Below are positions 6,822 to 14,264 of a DNA stretch of 22,647 nucleotides, one piece after another. Source of the DNA: a virus; IMG/VR virus record IMGVR_UViG_3300028711_000002, positions 1-22,647 of that record; one strand, given 5' to 3'. The first letter of the stretch is position 1; the number at the start of each line of letters is the position of its first letter. The position numbers and the translations under genes are program-made. The notes under the pieces were generated by a model, which saw only the letters and a list, made by a program, of their open reading frames with translations, was not told where the DNA came from and made no database searches.

Positions 6822-8074
6822 GGGACGGCCAGCGCTTCGGCGAGCGTGTGGAGATCTCGGATGACCAGCAGGTCCAAGAGGACGCCGTAGAGCGAGACCG
6901 TAGTAGTGCCACCCACTTCAAGTGTCTGTATACCGAAGCTGGCAATGGGACCCGCCGCCGAACTCTCAGCCGTGAAACCACTGCCTACGTCGAGTTTGGT
7001 TAACCCGCCCGTCGTGAGCAGCCGATATTGCACACACATCTTCAATTCTGCACCAGCCGGGATGCCAGTTGTCTGCTGCACATCGGTCCCAGTGGAGTCG
7101 ATGAACGATCGCAGTAGGCGTGTAGCCTGTTGAAAGTTGCCGCGGATCGCGGGTGACGTGGTCGAGATTCGATAGACCTGGGGTTCAGAGCCCAGGTCGC
7201 CAGAGGCGTCGGCATGGATCGGCCGCGCCATCCGTGCTAGCGCGGTGAGATCCATTGGCCCGAAGTTGAACGGTAGGGTGAGGCTGTCCGCTGCCCGGGT
7301 GAGCGGTACGGTCAGCGTCGGGATCGCACTGCTGGCGAACGCGCCGAGTTCGAATTGCGGCACATCGACCCACACGTCAAAGACGGGCTGCGCGGCGGTG
7401 TTGGTGATGATGTCCACGACCACGCCGGTCGTGCTGCCCGGGGCCGTGCCCGCCACCAGCAGGCGATTCCATCCGGCAACGAGGGTGACTGGCGTCCCGG
7501 CACTGGTCGAGATGTACGCAGCGCCATTGTACCAGTCGATTTGCACGCGCATGGCCTGCCCAATGGCGCTACCCGTCGCGAAGACCCAGCCGCTTGCCGA
7601 ATAAACGCTGCCCGGAGACGCAGCGGGCTTGGCGCCGCTGCGTGTGGTGATGACGATTCCCGAGAACGTGTTGAGGACGGTCGTGCACTTGAGCGCCCAC
7701 GATCCCCTTAGCGCATGGGCATTGTCACGGACAACCGTCGAACCGGCATAGGAGCCCGATCCCACGATGTCGGCTTCGTAATCGCTGTTATCGAGGAGAT
7801 TCTGGCGGATTCCCTCCAAGAGAATCCCCGGCGTTTCCCGAATCCCGTCGCCGTCGAGATCCACCCACTCGATGCGCGGCACGTTCGCTGCGGCCAGTCG
7901 GATGATGCCGTCGCGGTCGATATACGTGGCGCACGTCGTCGCGTCGGCCCGGGTGAACGTCTCCTTGATTTCTTCCGTGCGACCGATTCCCACGCTGCCT
8001 ACCGCGAGAACTCCGTAGCGTTGCAGGGTCCGACCGCCGACACGCAAGAGAATATTTCGCTCCATCACCTCCAT
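6818..8074 (-). CDS. Tail protein with carbohydrate-binding-like jelly-roll domains
   Basis: A 418-residue protein. The ATG at 8074 follows the previous TAG directly and has AAGGAGG eight bases upstream; a second in-frame ATG three codons later has a poorer spacing. Residues about 45-95 carry a block widespread in phage tail and head fibres: RDGIIRLAAANVPRIEW, then DLDGDGIRETPGILLEGIRQ and NLLDNSDYE. After this come a beta-rich jelly-roll of the carbohydrate-binding type (about 95-245) and a second beta domain (about 260-410). The role would be host surface contact or decoration of the tail tip. It lies between the distal tail protein and the large tip protein, with ATGA overlap into the latter. 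Confidence 0.75.
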   Translation of the reverse strand: MEVMERNILLRVGGRTLQRYGVLAVGSVGIGRTEEIKETFTRADATTCATYIDRDGIIRLAAANVPRIEWVDLDGDGIRETPGILLEGIRQNLLDNSDYEADIVGSGSYAGSTVVRDNAHALRGSWALKCTTVLNTFSGIVITTRSGAKPAASPGSVYSASGWVFATGSAIGQAMRVQIDWYNGAAYISTSAGTPVTLVAGWNRLLVAGTAPGSTTGVVVDIITNTAAQPVFDVWVDVPQFELGAFASSAIPTLTVPLTRAADSLTLPFNFGPMDLTALARMARPIHADASGDLGSEPQVYRISTTSPAIRGNFQQATRLLRSFIDSTGTDVQQTTGIPAGAELKMCVQYRLLTTGGLTKLDVGSGFTAESSAAGPIASFGIQTLEVGGTTTVSLYGVLLDLLVIRDLHTLAEALAVP

Positions 8075-8932
8075 CTAGGCAGCCTCCTTCGCGCTATGCT
8101 CGGTCCACTCGAAGTCGACGCGCGGATAGAACCAGTTGCGGCCCCTCTGCTCGATCTCGATCGTCCCGAGCCGCGGCAGGGCAAGGACCGCCCGGTCCGC
8201 CTGCTCCTCGTCGTGAATGATCCACATCGGCCGATTGAGGCCGAATTGGTACTGGATCTGATCACGCGCGACGCTGTAATCCAGAGGAAGCATCAGCCGC
8301 ATTGAGACCCGGCCCTTTCGGCGGACCCAGACGCCCGATCGGATCTCCCATCCAGACTGCGTAACCGAGGCGCTCCCGCCGATCTCATGGGAGTCCGGCG
8401 CGATCGGCGTATCGAGCAGCGCTGGCGACCAGGCCAGGTCGAGCCAAATGTTCACGACCTGCGGCTTCAGGGAGGCGCCCATCGCCGGGATCCGAACTCG
8501 CCAATATTTCCCGGACCGCATGGGGAACCGCTTGATCCACGCGCCCTCCTCGGTCCGGACGCCGAGGGCGTCGTCGATATCTCCAGTCGCCGTCACCGTC
8601 GGCAGGACACAATCGAACGCCACTTGCGCGCTCGAGAAGTCGGAGACGTCGGCGACCTCCCCGATCACCTGCTTCCCGGCCAGGTTGTGCCCGCGGTCGA
8701 TCACGCAGGTATCGGCCGATCGGGAGCGATCGCACGTCACCGCGCCGCGGACCTCCGTGTTCGCCGTTTCGTTCGTCCAGTAGTCGAAGGGGTCGCGGCA
8801 GGCGTCGCCGATCCGAGCGAACTCATTGCCGGCAATCTCCCCAGCCCCCGAGGCGGCCGTCGCGGCGAGGATGTGTAGCGGGTAGATGCGCCGACTAAAG
8901 AGGTTGCGGACGAGGAAGACCGGCTGGCCCAT
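8075..8932 (-). CDS. Distal tail / baseplate protein (unnamed family)
   Basis: A 285-residue protein placed directly after the tape-measure gene with one base between stop and start. It begins MGQPVFLVRNLFSRRIYPLH and contains five Cys-bearing or polar beta segments (GDACRDPFDYWTNE, AVTCDRSRSADTCVIDRG, VAFDCVLP) followed by a second half with WKR-type beta strands (GKYWRVRIPAM, VNIWLDLAWSP, RPMWIIHDEEQADRAVLALP, RNWFYPRVDFEWTEHS). In siphophages the gene just after the tape measure normally encodes the distal tail (Dit-like) protein, and the size fits. I do not recognise the family by sequence, so the role rests on position. Confidence 0.65.
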   Translation of the reverse strand: MGQPVFLVRNLFSRRIYPLHILAATAASGAGEIAGNEFARIGDACRDPFDYWTNETANTEVRGAVTCDRSRSADTCVIDRGHNLAGKQVIGEVADVSDFSSAQVAFDCVLPTVTATGDIDDALGVRTEEGAWIKRFPMRSGKYWRVRIPAMGASLKPQVVNIWLDLAWSPALLDTPIAPDSHEIGGSASVTQSGWEIRSGVWVRRKGRVSMRLMLPLDYSVARDQIQYQFGLNRPMWIIHDEEQADRAVLALPRLGTIEIEQRGRNWFYPRVDFEWTEHSAKEAA

Positions 8933-8933
8933 A

Positions 8934-10283
8934 TTATCCCCCTACCCGGACGAGGACGCCGCGCGGGATCCGGATGACTCGATCAAGGCGGGTCCGCCGC
9001 CCGAGTTCGTAGACGATCTCGTCCATCATCTCCCCCGTCGACGACGAGAGAATCTGCAGCGTGAAGCGGTCGATCCCTTCGGGCCGCAGGTCTGCGGCAT
9101 TGGTAACCTCGACCGGCAGCGGCCTCGAGCGCCCGAATAGGCCGCCCAGCAGCCCACCGACGAAGCCGATGACGCTCGACTCGATCGGCGTCACGCCGGG
9201 CAGGGCCTGCGCGATCTGCGTGACCGACTGGAGGGCACTTTGCACGACCGCCTGCATTGACTCCGCCGCTGCGGCGCCCATTGCCGCGAAGGCCTGCGGC
9301 AGCTGCGACCGCAAGACGCTAACCGCCTTGACGTTCGCGGCCGTCTCCCGCTCTCGCGCCGCCGTGGTCTGCGCAATCGCGCGCGGCATCCCGGCTCGCA
9401 CGAGCTCCTCGATCCGGAGCGCCGCCGTTACGTCTTGCTCGGAGGCCCACAGCATCCGGTTCGCGATCGCGGCATCCTCCGAGGCCTCCCGCGCATTCTT
9501 CTGCGCGTCAGTCGAGAGATTGATAGCGGCCGCCCGCCGCTCCTCGGCCGCGACCTGGATCGCGACATCGCGGGTCCGTGGATCGGCCTGCAATTCGTTC
9601 TGACGCATGCGCTGGCGCACGTCGAGGTCGGAGGCTAACTCCCCGCCTGGCATAAGCGCGCCACTCATCTTCTGACGGTCGATCGCCTGGCGCATTCCGA
9701 GGGCCGCGTCCTGCTTCGCCCGGGTCGCCGCATCGGCAAAGTCCTGCATCGCCTTGTTGATGATGTTCTGCTGCTCGGCGATCTCCCGGTTGATCTGCTC
9801 GAGCTCCTCGGGGCGCCAGCCACCGCCGATCCGCGGTCCCGACAAGAGAGGTGCGCGCTTGAACCGCTGGGCAAGCGTTGGCTGGTCGCGTTCCTGAATC
9901 AGGTCGGCGATCTTGAGTTGGGCAGCATGAGCGACGCCAGAGGGCCCGAGCTTCGCGATCTCGGCTATCATGTCCTTCTGCGCCTGCGCGTTGTCCCGAG
10001 CGTCCTTCGTCAGGGCGCGGATCGCGAAGCCGACCAGCGCGAGGCCGGCCACGGCCCCAACCATGAGCGCAGATCCGCCGCCGATCTGCAGCAGCCCACT
10101 CGCCACGCGCCCGAGCGGCCCCGGGATGCCCACCGCCTGGAAGGCAAGCATCCGGATCCCCTGCTCGACTCCCCGCACGCCTTGCCCGGCGTCCGGCCCG
10201 GAGCGCTTCAGTTGCCGGAGCTGGTCGTTCGCCTTCTCAAGTCCAGCCGAGAGGCCGGAGTCTGAAAAGAAGGCTCTTACCAA
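8934..10283 (-). CDS. Tape measure protein (5' end uncertain)
   Basis: At least 449 residues, Ala/Gln/Arg-rich and largely helical, with a hydrophobic segment at about 63-90 (GGGSALMVGAVAGLALVGFA) and a second near 365-380 (SSVIGFVGGLLGGLFG). These are hallmarks of tape-measure proteins, which set tail length and form a channel during DNA entry; a 450-residue protein would suit a short tail. Only a TTG at 10281-10283 is available as a standard start. The reading frame stays open upstream to 10376, and the residues just before the TTG (ATVAFDFLVRAFFSDSGLSA) look like a normal tape-measure N terminus. No ATG or GTG exists in that extension. The neighbouring HNH gene seems to have replaced the original start. 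Confidence 0.8.
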   Translation of the reverse strand: MVRAFFSDSGLSAGLEKANDQLRQLKRSGPDAGQGVRGVEQGIRMLAFQAVGIPGPLGRVASGLLQIGGGSALMVGAVAGLALVGFAIRALTKDARDNAQAQKDMIAEIAKLGPSGVAHAAQLKIADLIQERDQPTLAQRFKRAPLLSGPRIGGGWRPEELEQINREIAEQQNIINKAMQDFADAATRAKQDAALGMRQAIDRQKMSGALMPGGELASDLDVRQRMRQNELQADPRTRDVAIQVAAEERRAAAINLSTDAQKNAREASEDAAIANRMLWASEQDVTAALRIEELVRAGMPRAIAQTTAARERETAANVKAVSVLRSQLPQAFAAMGAAAAESMQAVVQSALQSVTQIAQALPGVTPIESSVIGFVGGLLGGLFGRSRPLPVEVTNAADLRPEGIDRFTLQILSSSTGEMMDEIVYELGRRTRLDRVIRIPRGVLVRVGG

Positions 10284-10294
10284 AAAGTCGAACG

Positions 10295-10978
10295 CTACGG
10301 TCGCACCCTCGCCACCAGATGTGGCATGGTTGTGTGCTTGTGACGATTGCAGGAAGCGCAGGCTGGCCGAAAATTGCTAGGCCAGTTGCTACCGCCGCGC
10401 GCTAGGGGAATAACATGGTCTAGGTGTTCCCAGGGAGCACCACAGATCCAGCAGCGCCAGCCGTAGAACGCGATCCGCGCATCCAATTGGGCGGCGGATG
10501 CCGTCCCTTGGGCTCTGATTTTCCTTGCCCTACGGCGATTTTCCTTGAAGCGGCAAAGCTCCCTGTGACGCTCACGATGTGATGCCTTCCATGCGTTCGC
10601 GCGCGCAATGATCTGCTTGCGGTGCGCTTCCAGATAACGCTGGAGCGCGGCGTCACGATCACCGCCGTAACCGTGCATTCGGCTGCGATGAATGCTAGCC
10701 GCCTTCAGTGTCGCGAATCGGTGCCCGCAATCCGAGCAGCCATACAACCCCGTTCCACGTTCCTGCTCGCGCTGCCACCGGCGGTAGTGCATCGGACAGA
10801 GACCGCGCGCGCCCCCGTAGATCGACTTCCTGCAGTGCTCGACCGAGCACGGGCGAGTCCCACGCCCCCAATGCAGGCGGGCGTGAACATCCAAGGCATC
10901 GGCCTTCCAGGCGGCTTGGTAGTGCCGTCGGCAGAGTCCGCGTGCGATCGCCACCGCCCCGCAGATACAGGTCGTCAG
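10295..10978 (-). CDS. HNH endonuclease with N-terminal zinc motifs (free-standing homing type)
   Basis: About 227 residues if begun at a CTG (10976-10978) overlapping the chaperone stop as CTGA, or 219 from a GTG at 10954. The CTG start adds TTCICGAVAIARGLCRRHY, completing a Cys-x-Cys...Cys-x2-His knuckle that the GTG start cuts in two. A second copy follows (CSVEHC...ARGLCPMHYRRW). At about residues 78-100 lies a C2H2 finger, CSDCGHRFATLKAASIHRSR then MH. The C terminus is the nuclease: CWICG, then HLDHVIPLARGGSNWPSNFR, then CASCNRHK. Such genes are mobile and often sit between structural genes. The AGGGGGGT just before CTG could serve as ribosome-binding site. Its 3' end overlaps the tape-measure frame, which seems disturbed by its arrival. 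Confidence 0.85.
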   Translation of the reverse strand: MTTCICGAVAIARGLCRRHYQAAWKADALDVHARLHWGRGTRPCSVEHCRKSIYGGARGLCPMHYRRWQREQERGTGLYGCSDCGHRFATLKAASIHRSRMHGYGGDRDAALQRYLEAHRKQIIARANAWKASHRERHRELCRFKENRRRARKIRAQGTASAAQLDARIAFYGWRCWICGAPWEHLDHVIPLARGGSNWPSNFRPACASCNRHKHTTMPHLVARVRP

Positions 10979-11268
10979 GCTACCCCCCTCGGGAAGCTTG
11001 GTCGGCCGATGCCGGCGAGCCGCTCGAGCGCTGCCTTGTGCATCGACTTCATGGCCAGCTCAGCGCCGTCGTTCGCGGGCTGGGCGAGTTGGAAGGCGTC
11101 CGCTCGGAAGACCCGCTCGCGCGCCTCGTAGCGCCCAGTGCGATCGACGAGGCTCGTGAACTCGTGCCAGGTCATGGCCTCAGGCGGATAGTGCTTGTAG
11201 CGGTCCAGATAATCCCCGACCATGTCGACGAGGCTCGGGGGCTGCTCCGCCGGGACCTCGCCGCTCAC
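10975..11268 (-). CDS. Tail assembly chaperone, second ORF (GT-like)
   Basis: A 97-residue protein starting at a GTG that overlaps the previous TGA as GTGA. It contains PPSLVDMVGDYLDRYKHYPP, MTWHEFTSLVDRTGRYEARE and a helical tail ending in RPSFPRGVA. Between tail tube and tape measure siphophages carry two overlapping chaperone ORFs, the second read through a -1 frameshift. This ORF is in the -1 frame relative to its partner, and the frame stays open upstream for at least 140 bases, so it could be made as a fusion or by reinitiation. The chaperones coat the tape measure during tail assembly. Confidence 0.7.
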   Translation of the reverse strand: MSGEVPAEQPPSLVDMVGDYLDRYKHYPPEAMTWHEFTSLVDRTGRYEARERVFRADAFQLAQPANDGAELAMKSMHKAALERLAGIGRPSFPRGVA

Positions 11269-11660
11269 GCGCCCGTCAGCACGGCCGATGCGGGTGCCGC
11301 GGGGGCCACGGTAGACCCGGGCGTCATAGTCCCCAGACGGGCCGCGGTACGCCCTGGCCGCAGCGCGTAGATGAAACGGCTGATCAGGTCCGTCAGCTCG
11401 AGCATCGTGATCTTCGGCTCGCCCGACGGCAGCTTCCCGAGTTTCTCGATCAGCGCCGCCTCGGTGATGCCGGTCGCCTCCTCGAACTTCGCCCAGAGCT
11501 TGTTGAAGTCCTCCTGCTCGAGCGTCTCGGAGAACTTGTAGAGCAGCGCCTTGAGCGTGAGGCCGGTCCGGAAGCCAATCAGGTGTCCCGTGATCGGCGC
11601 GCCGTTCGGGAGTTCGAGTTCGAGCTCAATATAGGAGTCGCGTGCGTCGTTGTCTGGCAT
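11265..11660 (-). CDS. Tail assembly chaperone, first ORF (G-like)
   Basis: A 131-residue acidic protein beginning MPDNDARDSYIELELELPNG, with a helical middle (LTLKALLYKFSETLEQEDFN, EATGITEAALIEKLGKLPSG, ELTDLISRFIYAL) and an Ala/Pro/Thr-rich end. Size, acidity and position after the tail tube fit the upstream tail assembly chaperone. It is separated from the tail tube by a structured 132-base spacer. Near its end a GGCCCCC run (11301-11307) offers a possible but non-canonical slip site for the -1 shift into the next ORF; a standard slippery heptamer is not seen. Confidence 0.7.
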   Translation of the reverse strand: MPDNDARDSYIELELELPNGAPITGHLIGFRTGLTLKALLYKFSETLEQEDFNKLWAKFEEATGITEAALIEKLGKLPSGEPKITMLELTDLISRFIYALRPGRTAARLGTMTPGSTVAPAAPASAVLTGA

Positions 11661-11792
11661 GAGTCATCCGTGCCGGCAAGGCCGGCGGTCTTCGGTGAGG
11701 CTGACCCGGTCGCTGGGGGACTGGGCCGGAGGGAAGCGATCCGGGAAGCGGCAGCCCTGGCTTATAGCGGGCCGCTCCCCGGGGTCATGCGG
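11661..11792. other. Structured spacer between tail tube and chaperone genes
   Basis: No gene is visible in these 132 bases. Close to the chaperone start is a perfect hairpin GCCGGC-aag-GCCGGC (11672-11686), and next to the tail tube stop is AGCGG-g-CCGCT (11766-11776) followed by CCCCGGGG. These may stabilise or terminate part of the abundant tail-tube transcript, lowering expression of the chaperones, but there is no T tract. Confidence 0.5.
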
Positions 11793-12725
11793 TCAATCGA
11801 ATTGCAGCGTCCATTGCTCAACGAAGGCGTCAAGGTCCCAATTGGCGAACCCCTTCGCCGCAGCGAACCGATGCTCCGTGAGGGAGAGGTTCGTCGACAC
11901 CAGCTTGATCCGATTGAACGCGACGGCCGGACCGAAGGTCATCAACAGCGCCCGGGTTGTCCGGGCCTTGAGATCCGCCATCGGATCATAGGTCGCGAGA
12001 GCGATCTTCCGGAAGTTGAGCTTGAAGCGCGGGTCCGTATCACCGTAGTCGAACCCGGCAATTCCGTCGAGCGCGTTGCCGGACTCGAGAAGTTCGGGGT
12101 CCATTCCGATCGGGTCGAACTCGCCCGAGAGCCAGTCGACCGCCACGCCGCCAACCGAAAGGCCCGTATTGACGCCAGCTACCGGTTCGGTGGAATCGTA
12201 TACGAAACCGCCCGGCAACGCCGTCGTCGCGGGATCCGCGAACAGCATGCCGAACATCACGAACTCGTGGATCGCCACCTCGCCGACGGCGAGCGGCCAG
12301 CGGAAGCGACCGCGACAGTCCCCAAGCTTGAACAGAGCGCCGCCAGCGTAGGCATATAGCGCCGCCATCTCATGCGACTGCGAGGCCTGCGTGTACTGCC
12401 AGAGTGAGGTTCCGTCGATCTGCGTGAAGCCGCAAGCGCGGAACAAAGGGTCGGCCTCGGGCGGGACGTCGGAGCCAGCCCCGCGTGCCTCCCAGGCCAC
12501 GGTAATCTTGCACCAGCGGCCCCGTGGGAGCGCTGGCTTCGCGCGGGAGATGGTCCCGGTCGCGACGGCCTCGCGCATGTTCTTCCACTGGTAGTCGATG
12601 ACGATGTTCGACCACAGCCTCCGGTTGATCCGGACGGCGTCGGTGCCGACGACCGGCACGGGGTCCGTAAACGGGGTCGGCTGGATTTTGGCCAGGAGAC
12701 CGTCGAGCCGTTCAACTTCTGGCAT
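11793..12725 (-). CDS. Major tail tube protein
   Basis: A 310-residue protein with a good ribosome-binding site (GGAGGAG six bases before ATG). The central part (residues about 95-165) has the tail-tube pattern FRACGFTQIDGTSLWQYTQA, then EMAALYAYAGGALFKLGDCR, GRFRWPLAVGEVAIHEFVMF; in siphophage tube proteins a strand naming the polymer surface is followed by a 'dG..g.v.g..g.' hairpin like this one. The C-terminal half (about 195-310) also repeats beta-rich segments, including GDTDPRFKLNFRKIALATYD. It is longer than many tube proteins, perhaps because of an added C-terminal domain. Position between the tail terminator and the chaperones fits. Confidence 0.85.
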   Translation of the reverse strand: MPEVERLDGLLAKIQPTPFTDPVPVVGTDAVRINRRLWSNIVIDYQWKNMREAVATGTISRAKPALPRGRWCKITVAWEARGAGSDVPPEADPLFRACGFTQIDGTSLWQYTQASQSHEMAALYAYAGGALFKLGDCRGRFRWPLAVGEVAIHEFVMFGMLFADPATTALPGGFVYDSTEPVAGVNTGLSVGGVAVDWLSGEFDPIGMDPELLESGNALDGIAGFDYGDTDPRFKLNFRKIALATYDPMADLKARTTRALLMTFGPAVAFNRIKLVSTNLSLTEHRFAAAKGFANWDLDAFVEQWTLQFD

Positions 12726-12728
12726 ACC

Positions 12729-12920
12729 CTACTCCTCCCGCTCGCGCTGGTGGACCCTCTCCTCCGGCGGCGCCTCGAGGCACTCGCCCGTCTCGGCGTC
12801 GTAGGATCCGCCCTTGGGCGCCTCTTTGGTCGGCTCAGTTCGCAGCGACTTCACCTCTTCCGGCACGGCTGTAGTCTTTACCTCTTCCGGCACGGCTGCA
12901 GTCTTTTTCTTCGTTTCCAT
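12729..12920 (-). CDS. Small charged protein with an internal repeat
   Basis: A 63-residue protein with a perfect ribosome-binding site (AGGAGG directly after the preceding TAG and six bases before ATG). It begins METKKKTAAVPEEVKTTAVP and carries two copies of a nine-residue TxAVPEEVK unit encoded by a 27-base tandem repeat, then a Glu/Lys/Arg-rich disordered tail. It lies between tail terminator and tail tube. No function is recognised; disorder suggests a binding or scaffold role, or that it is non-essential. The strong ribosome site argues that it is translated. Confidence 0.65.
   Translation of the reverse strand: METKKKTAAVPEEVKTTAVPEEVKSLRTEPTKEAPKGGSYDAETGECLEAPPEERVHQREREE
12853..12906. 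repeat. 27-bp tandem repeat, two copies
   Basis: Copies at 12853-12879 and 12880-12906 differ at one position (T versus C). Each begins ACCTCTTCCGGCACGGCT on the plus strand. The unit length is a multiple of three, so the frame of the 63-residue protein is kept, and the repeat may vary in copy number. Confidence 0.9.
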
Positions 12921-12930
12921 CTGTTGCCTC

Positions 12931-13434
12931 CTAGACTGGTTCGTCCCGATCGGTCAGCGGGAAGGTCACGCGCGCGGTCCTGTACCATTTCCCGGCGCCG
13001 TCCTTCTCGTAGCCATCACTCAGGTCGACGCGCGCGGACCCGACCATCTCGGCCGCGCCGAAGACGCCTCCCGAGCCGCCGCTGTTCGGCATCTTGTCGA
13101 CGCAGCGCATCAGCGCCTCGGCGGCGAGCTCAGCCTGGATCGCGACCGCAACGGGATCGGTCCCATTGCAGAAGTAGTCGAGGAGGACAGCATTCACGTT
13201 GTCTCGCCAGCCGGTCCCGACCTTCGCCTGCGTGTCGGCACCGCGGCCCCAGATGCTGATCGTCGGCTTCGCCGCGCCAAGCGTGATCGACTTTCGAACG
13301 TCCTGTCGCTTCTCGATGGTCGCCGTCGCGACGATGCCCGTCAGGCCCGCCTTGCTCGCGATCACGGCCGCCATGTCCGTTGCATAGTTGGCGAGGATGA
13401 TCTCGTGGGCCTTTTCGACCGCATCGTATATCAC
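12931..13434 (-). CDS. Tail terminator / tail completion protein (positional)
   Basis: A 167-residue protein starting MIYDAVEKAHEIILANYATD with ATGA overlap. It continues with helical N-terminal and beta-rich central segments, including AAKPTISIWGRGADTQAKVG and TGWRDNVNAVLLDYFC, and ends in KWYRTARVTFPLTDRDEPV. Proteins of this size placed between the gp10-like protein and the tail tube usually form the ring that caps the tail and joins it to the head. The family is not recognised directly; the call depends on order and the alternating beta pattern. The Gly-rich stretch (NSGGSGGVFG) near residue 118 may be a loop. Confidence 0.65.
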   Translation of the reverse strand: MIYDAVEKAHEIILANYATDMAAVIASKAGLTGIVATATIEKRQDVRKSITLGAAKPTISIWGRGADTQAKVGTGWRDNVNAVLLDYFCNGTDPVAVAIQAELAAEALMRCVDKMPNSGGSGGVFGAAEMVGSARVDLSDGYEKDGAGKWYRTARVTFPLTDRDEPV

Positions 13435-13931
13435 TGGCCGAATGTCCTCCGCAGCTGCGCCTCGAGGCTCGCGATGATCTCGGCCCGCTGGGACTCAAAG
13501 GCGTCCTCAACCCATGGATTGCCGGGAACGAAGCCGATCGCGCCGGCCTCTCGCCGCGCCTTGAGGCTCGCCCGCAGCTCCGCCCGGCGCTGCCGCTTCT
13601 TGCCCCGCGGCGCCTGGTCGATGGAGTCGCGGCCCGGCCCGCGCGGGACGATCTCGTGCCCCTCGGCCACGAGGTGCGCCACGGGGTCGCCAGAGCCGAC
13701 GAGGACCTTGACGCCATTGATCAGGCCGGCCGATACCGCAGTCATCCGCAGGCCGAACCCCGCCTGTCGCAACTTTCCGGTCTTGCCGACCGGCGCCCCC
13801 TCCTCGAGTACCCCGAGTAGCGGCTGGAACGCCTCCGGGAGGGCGCGCTGGATCTCCTGCCAGACCTCTTTCCCGTTCATCCGCTCGAGCTCGGGCGGGA
13901 TCTCAATGACGACCGTCTCAAGGTTCGGCAT
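13431..13931 (-). CDS. HK97 gp10-like neck/tail protein
   Basis: A 166-residue protein of the HK97 gp10 family type. It has a helical start (ERMNGKEVWQEIQRALPEAF), an 'APVGKTGKLRQ' block at about 46-56 typical of the family, a 'DPVAHLVAEGHEIVPRGP' segment near 82-98 that fits its usual 'a.y.efGt' region, and a C-terminal FVPGNPWVEDAFESQRAEII helix. In relatives this protein lies between head closure and tail terminator and contributes to the head-tail joint. It starts with a one-base TGATG overlap and ends in ATGA overlap. Confidence 0.8.
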   Translation of the reverse strand: MPNLETVVIEIPPELERMNGKEVWQEIQRALPEAFQPLLGVLEEGAPVGKTGKLRQAGFGLRMTAVSAGLINGVKVLVGSGDPVAHLVAEGHEIVPRGPGRDSIDQAPRGKKRQRRAELRASLKARREAGAIGFVPGNPWVEDAFESQRAEIIASLEAQLRRTFGQ

Positions 13932-14245
13932 CAGGCCGCCAGGCTCACAATCTCGTGCGTCACGAGGTCAAGTATCTGCCGCGCTCCATCAGGATCGGAG
14001 ATGGAATCGATCTCCCAGCGCCGACCGATCTCCTCAACGCACATCTTGACGGTGAAATCCGCGCGATACCGGATCCGGAAGACGGTCGCGCCCTCCGCAA
14101 CTAGGCCGGATCTATCCGTCCCGCCGAGGTCCTTGCGCGAAGCCCAAACCTTGGCGACGAGGTTGTAGGTGACCTGCGCATCCCCAGCGGTCTCCGTCGG
14201 AGTGGTGATCGAAACGAGATGGTTGAGACTACCCGCTGCTATCAT
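13931..14245 (-). CDS. Head-tail joining (head closure) protein
   Basis: A 104-residue protein, MIAAGSLNHLVSITTPTETA at the start, matching the phage head-tail joining family (Phage_H_T_join type): 'G.L.h.v.i..p', then 'VWASRKDLGG', 'FRIRYRADFTVKM', 'RRWEIDSISDPDGARQ' and a final hydrophobic strand. It closes the portal channel after packaging. The ATG at 14245 has AAGAGG upstream with good spacing; a TTG one codon earlier is less likely. Confidence 0.8.
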   Translation of the reverse strand: MIAAGSLNHLVSITTPTETAGDAQVTYNLVAKVWASRKDLGGTDRSGLVAEGATVFRIRYRADFTVKMCVEEIGRRWEIDSISDPDGARQILDLVTHEIVSLAA

Positions 14246-14264
14246 CAAGTCCTCTTATGCGAGA

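Noticed and set aside
10281-10376. -1 frameshift from the HNH gene into the tape measure
   Set aside because: The frame relation would allow it, but no slippery sequence is present near the HNH stop and an HNH-tape fusion is unlikely.
10299-10969. Group I intron or intein holding the HNH gene
   Set aside because: The segment is almost wholly coding, leaving no space for an intron core, and the HNH frame stops before the tape-measure frame, so there is no protein splicing arrangement.
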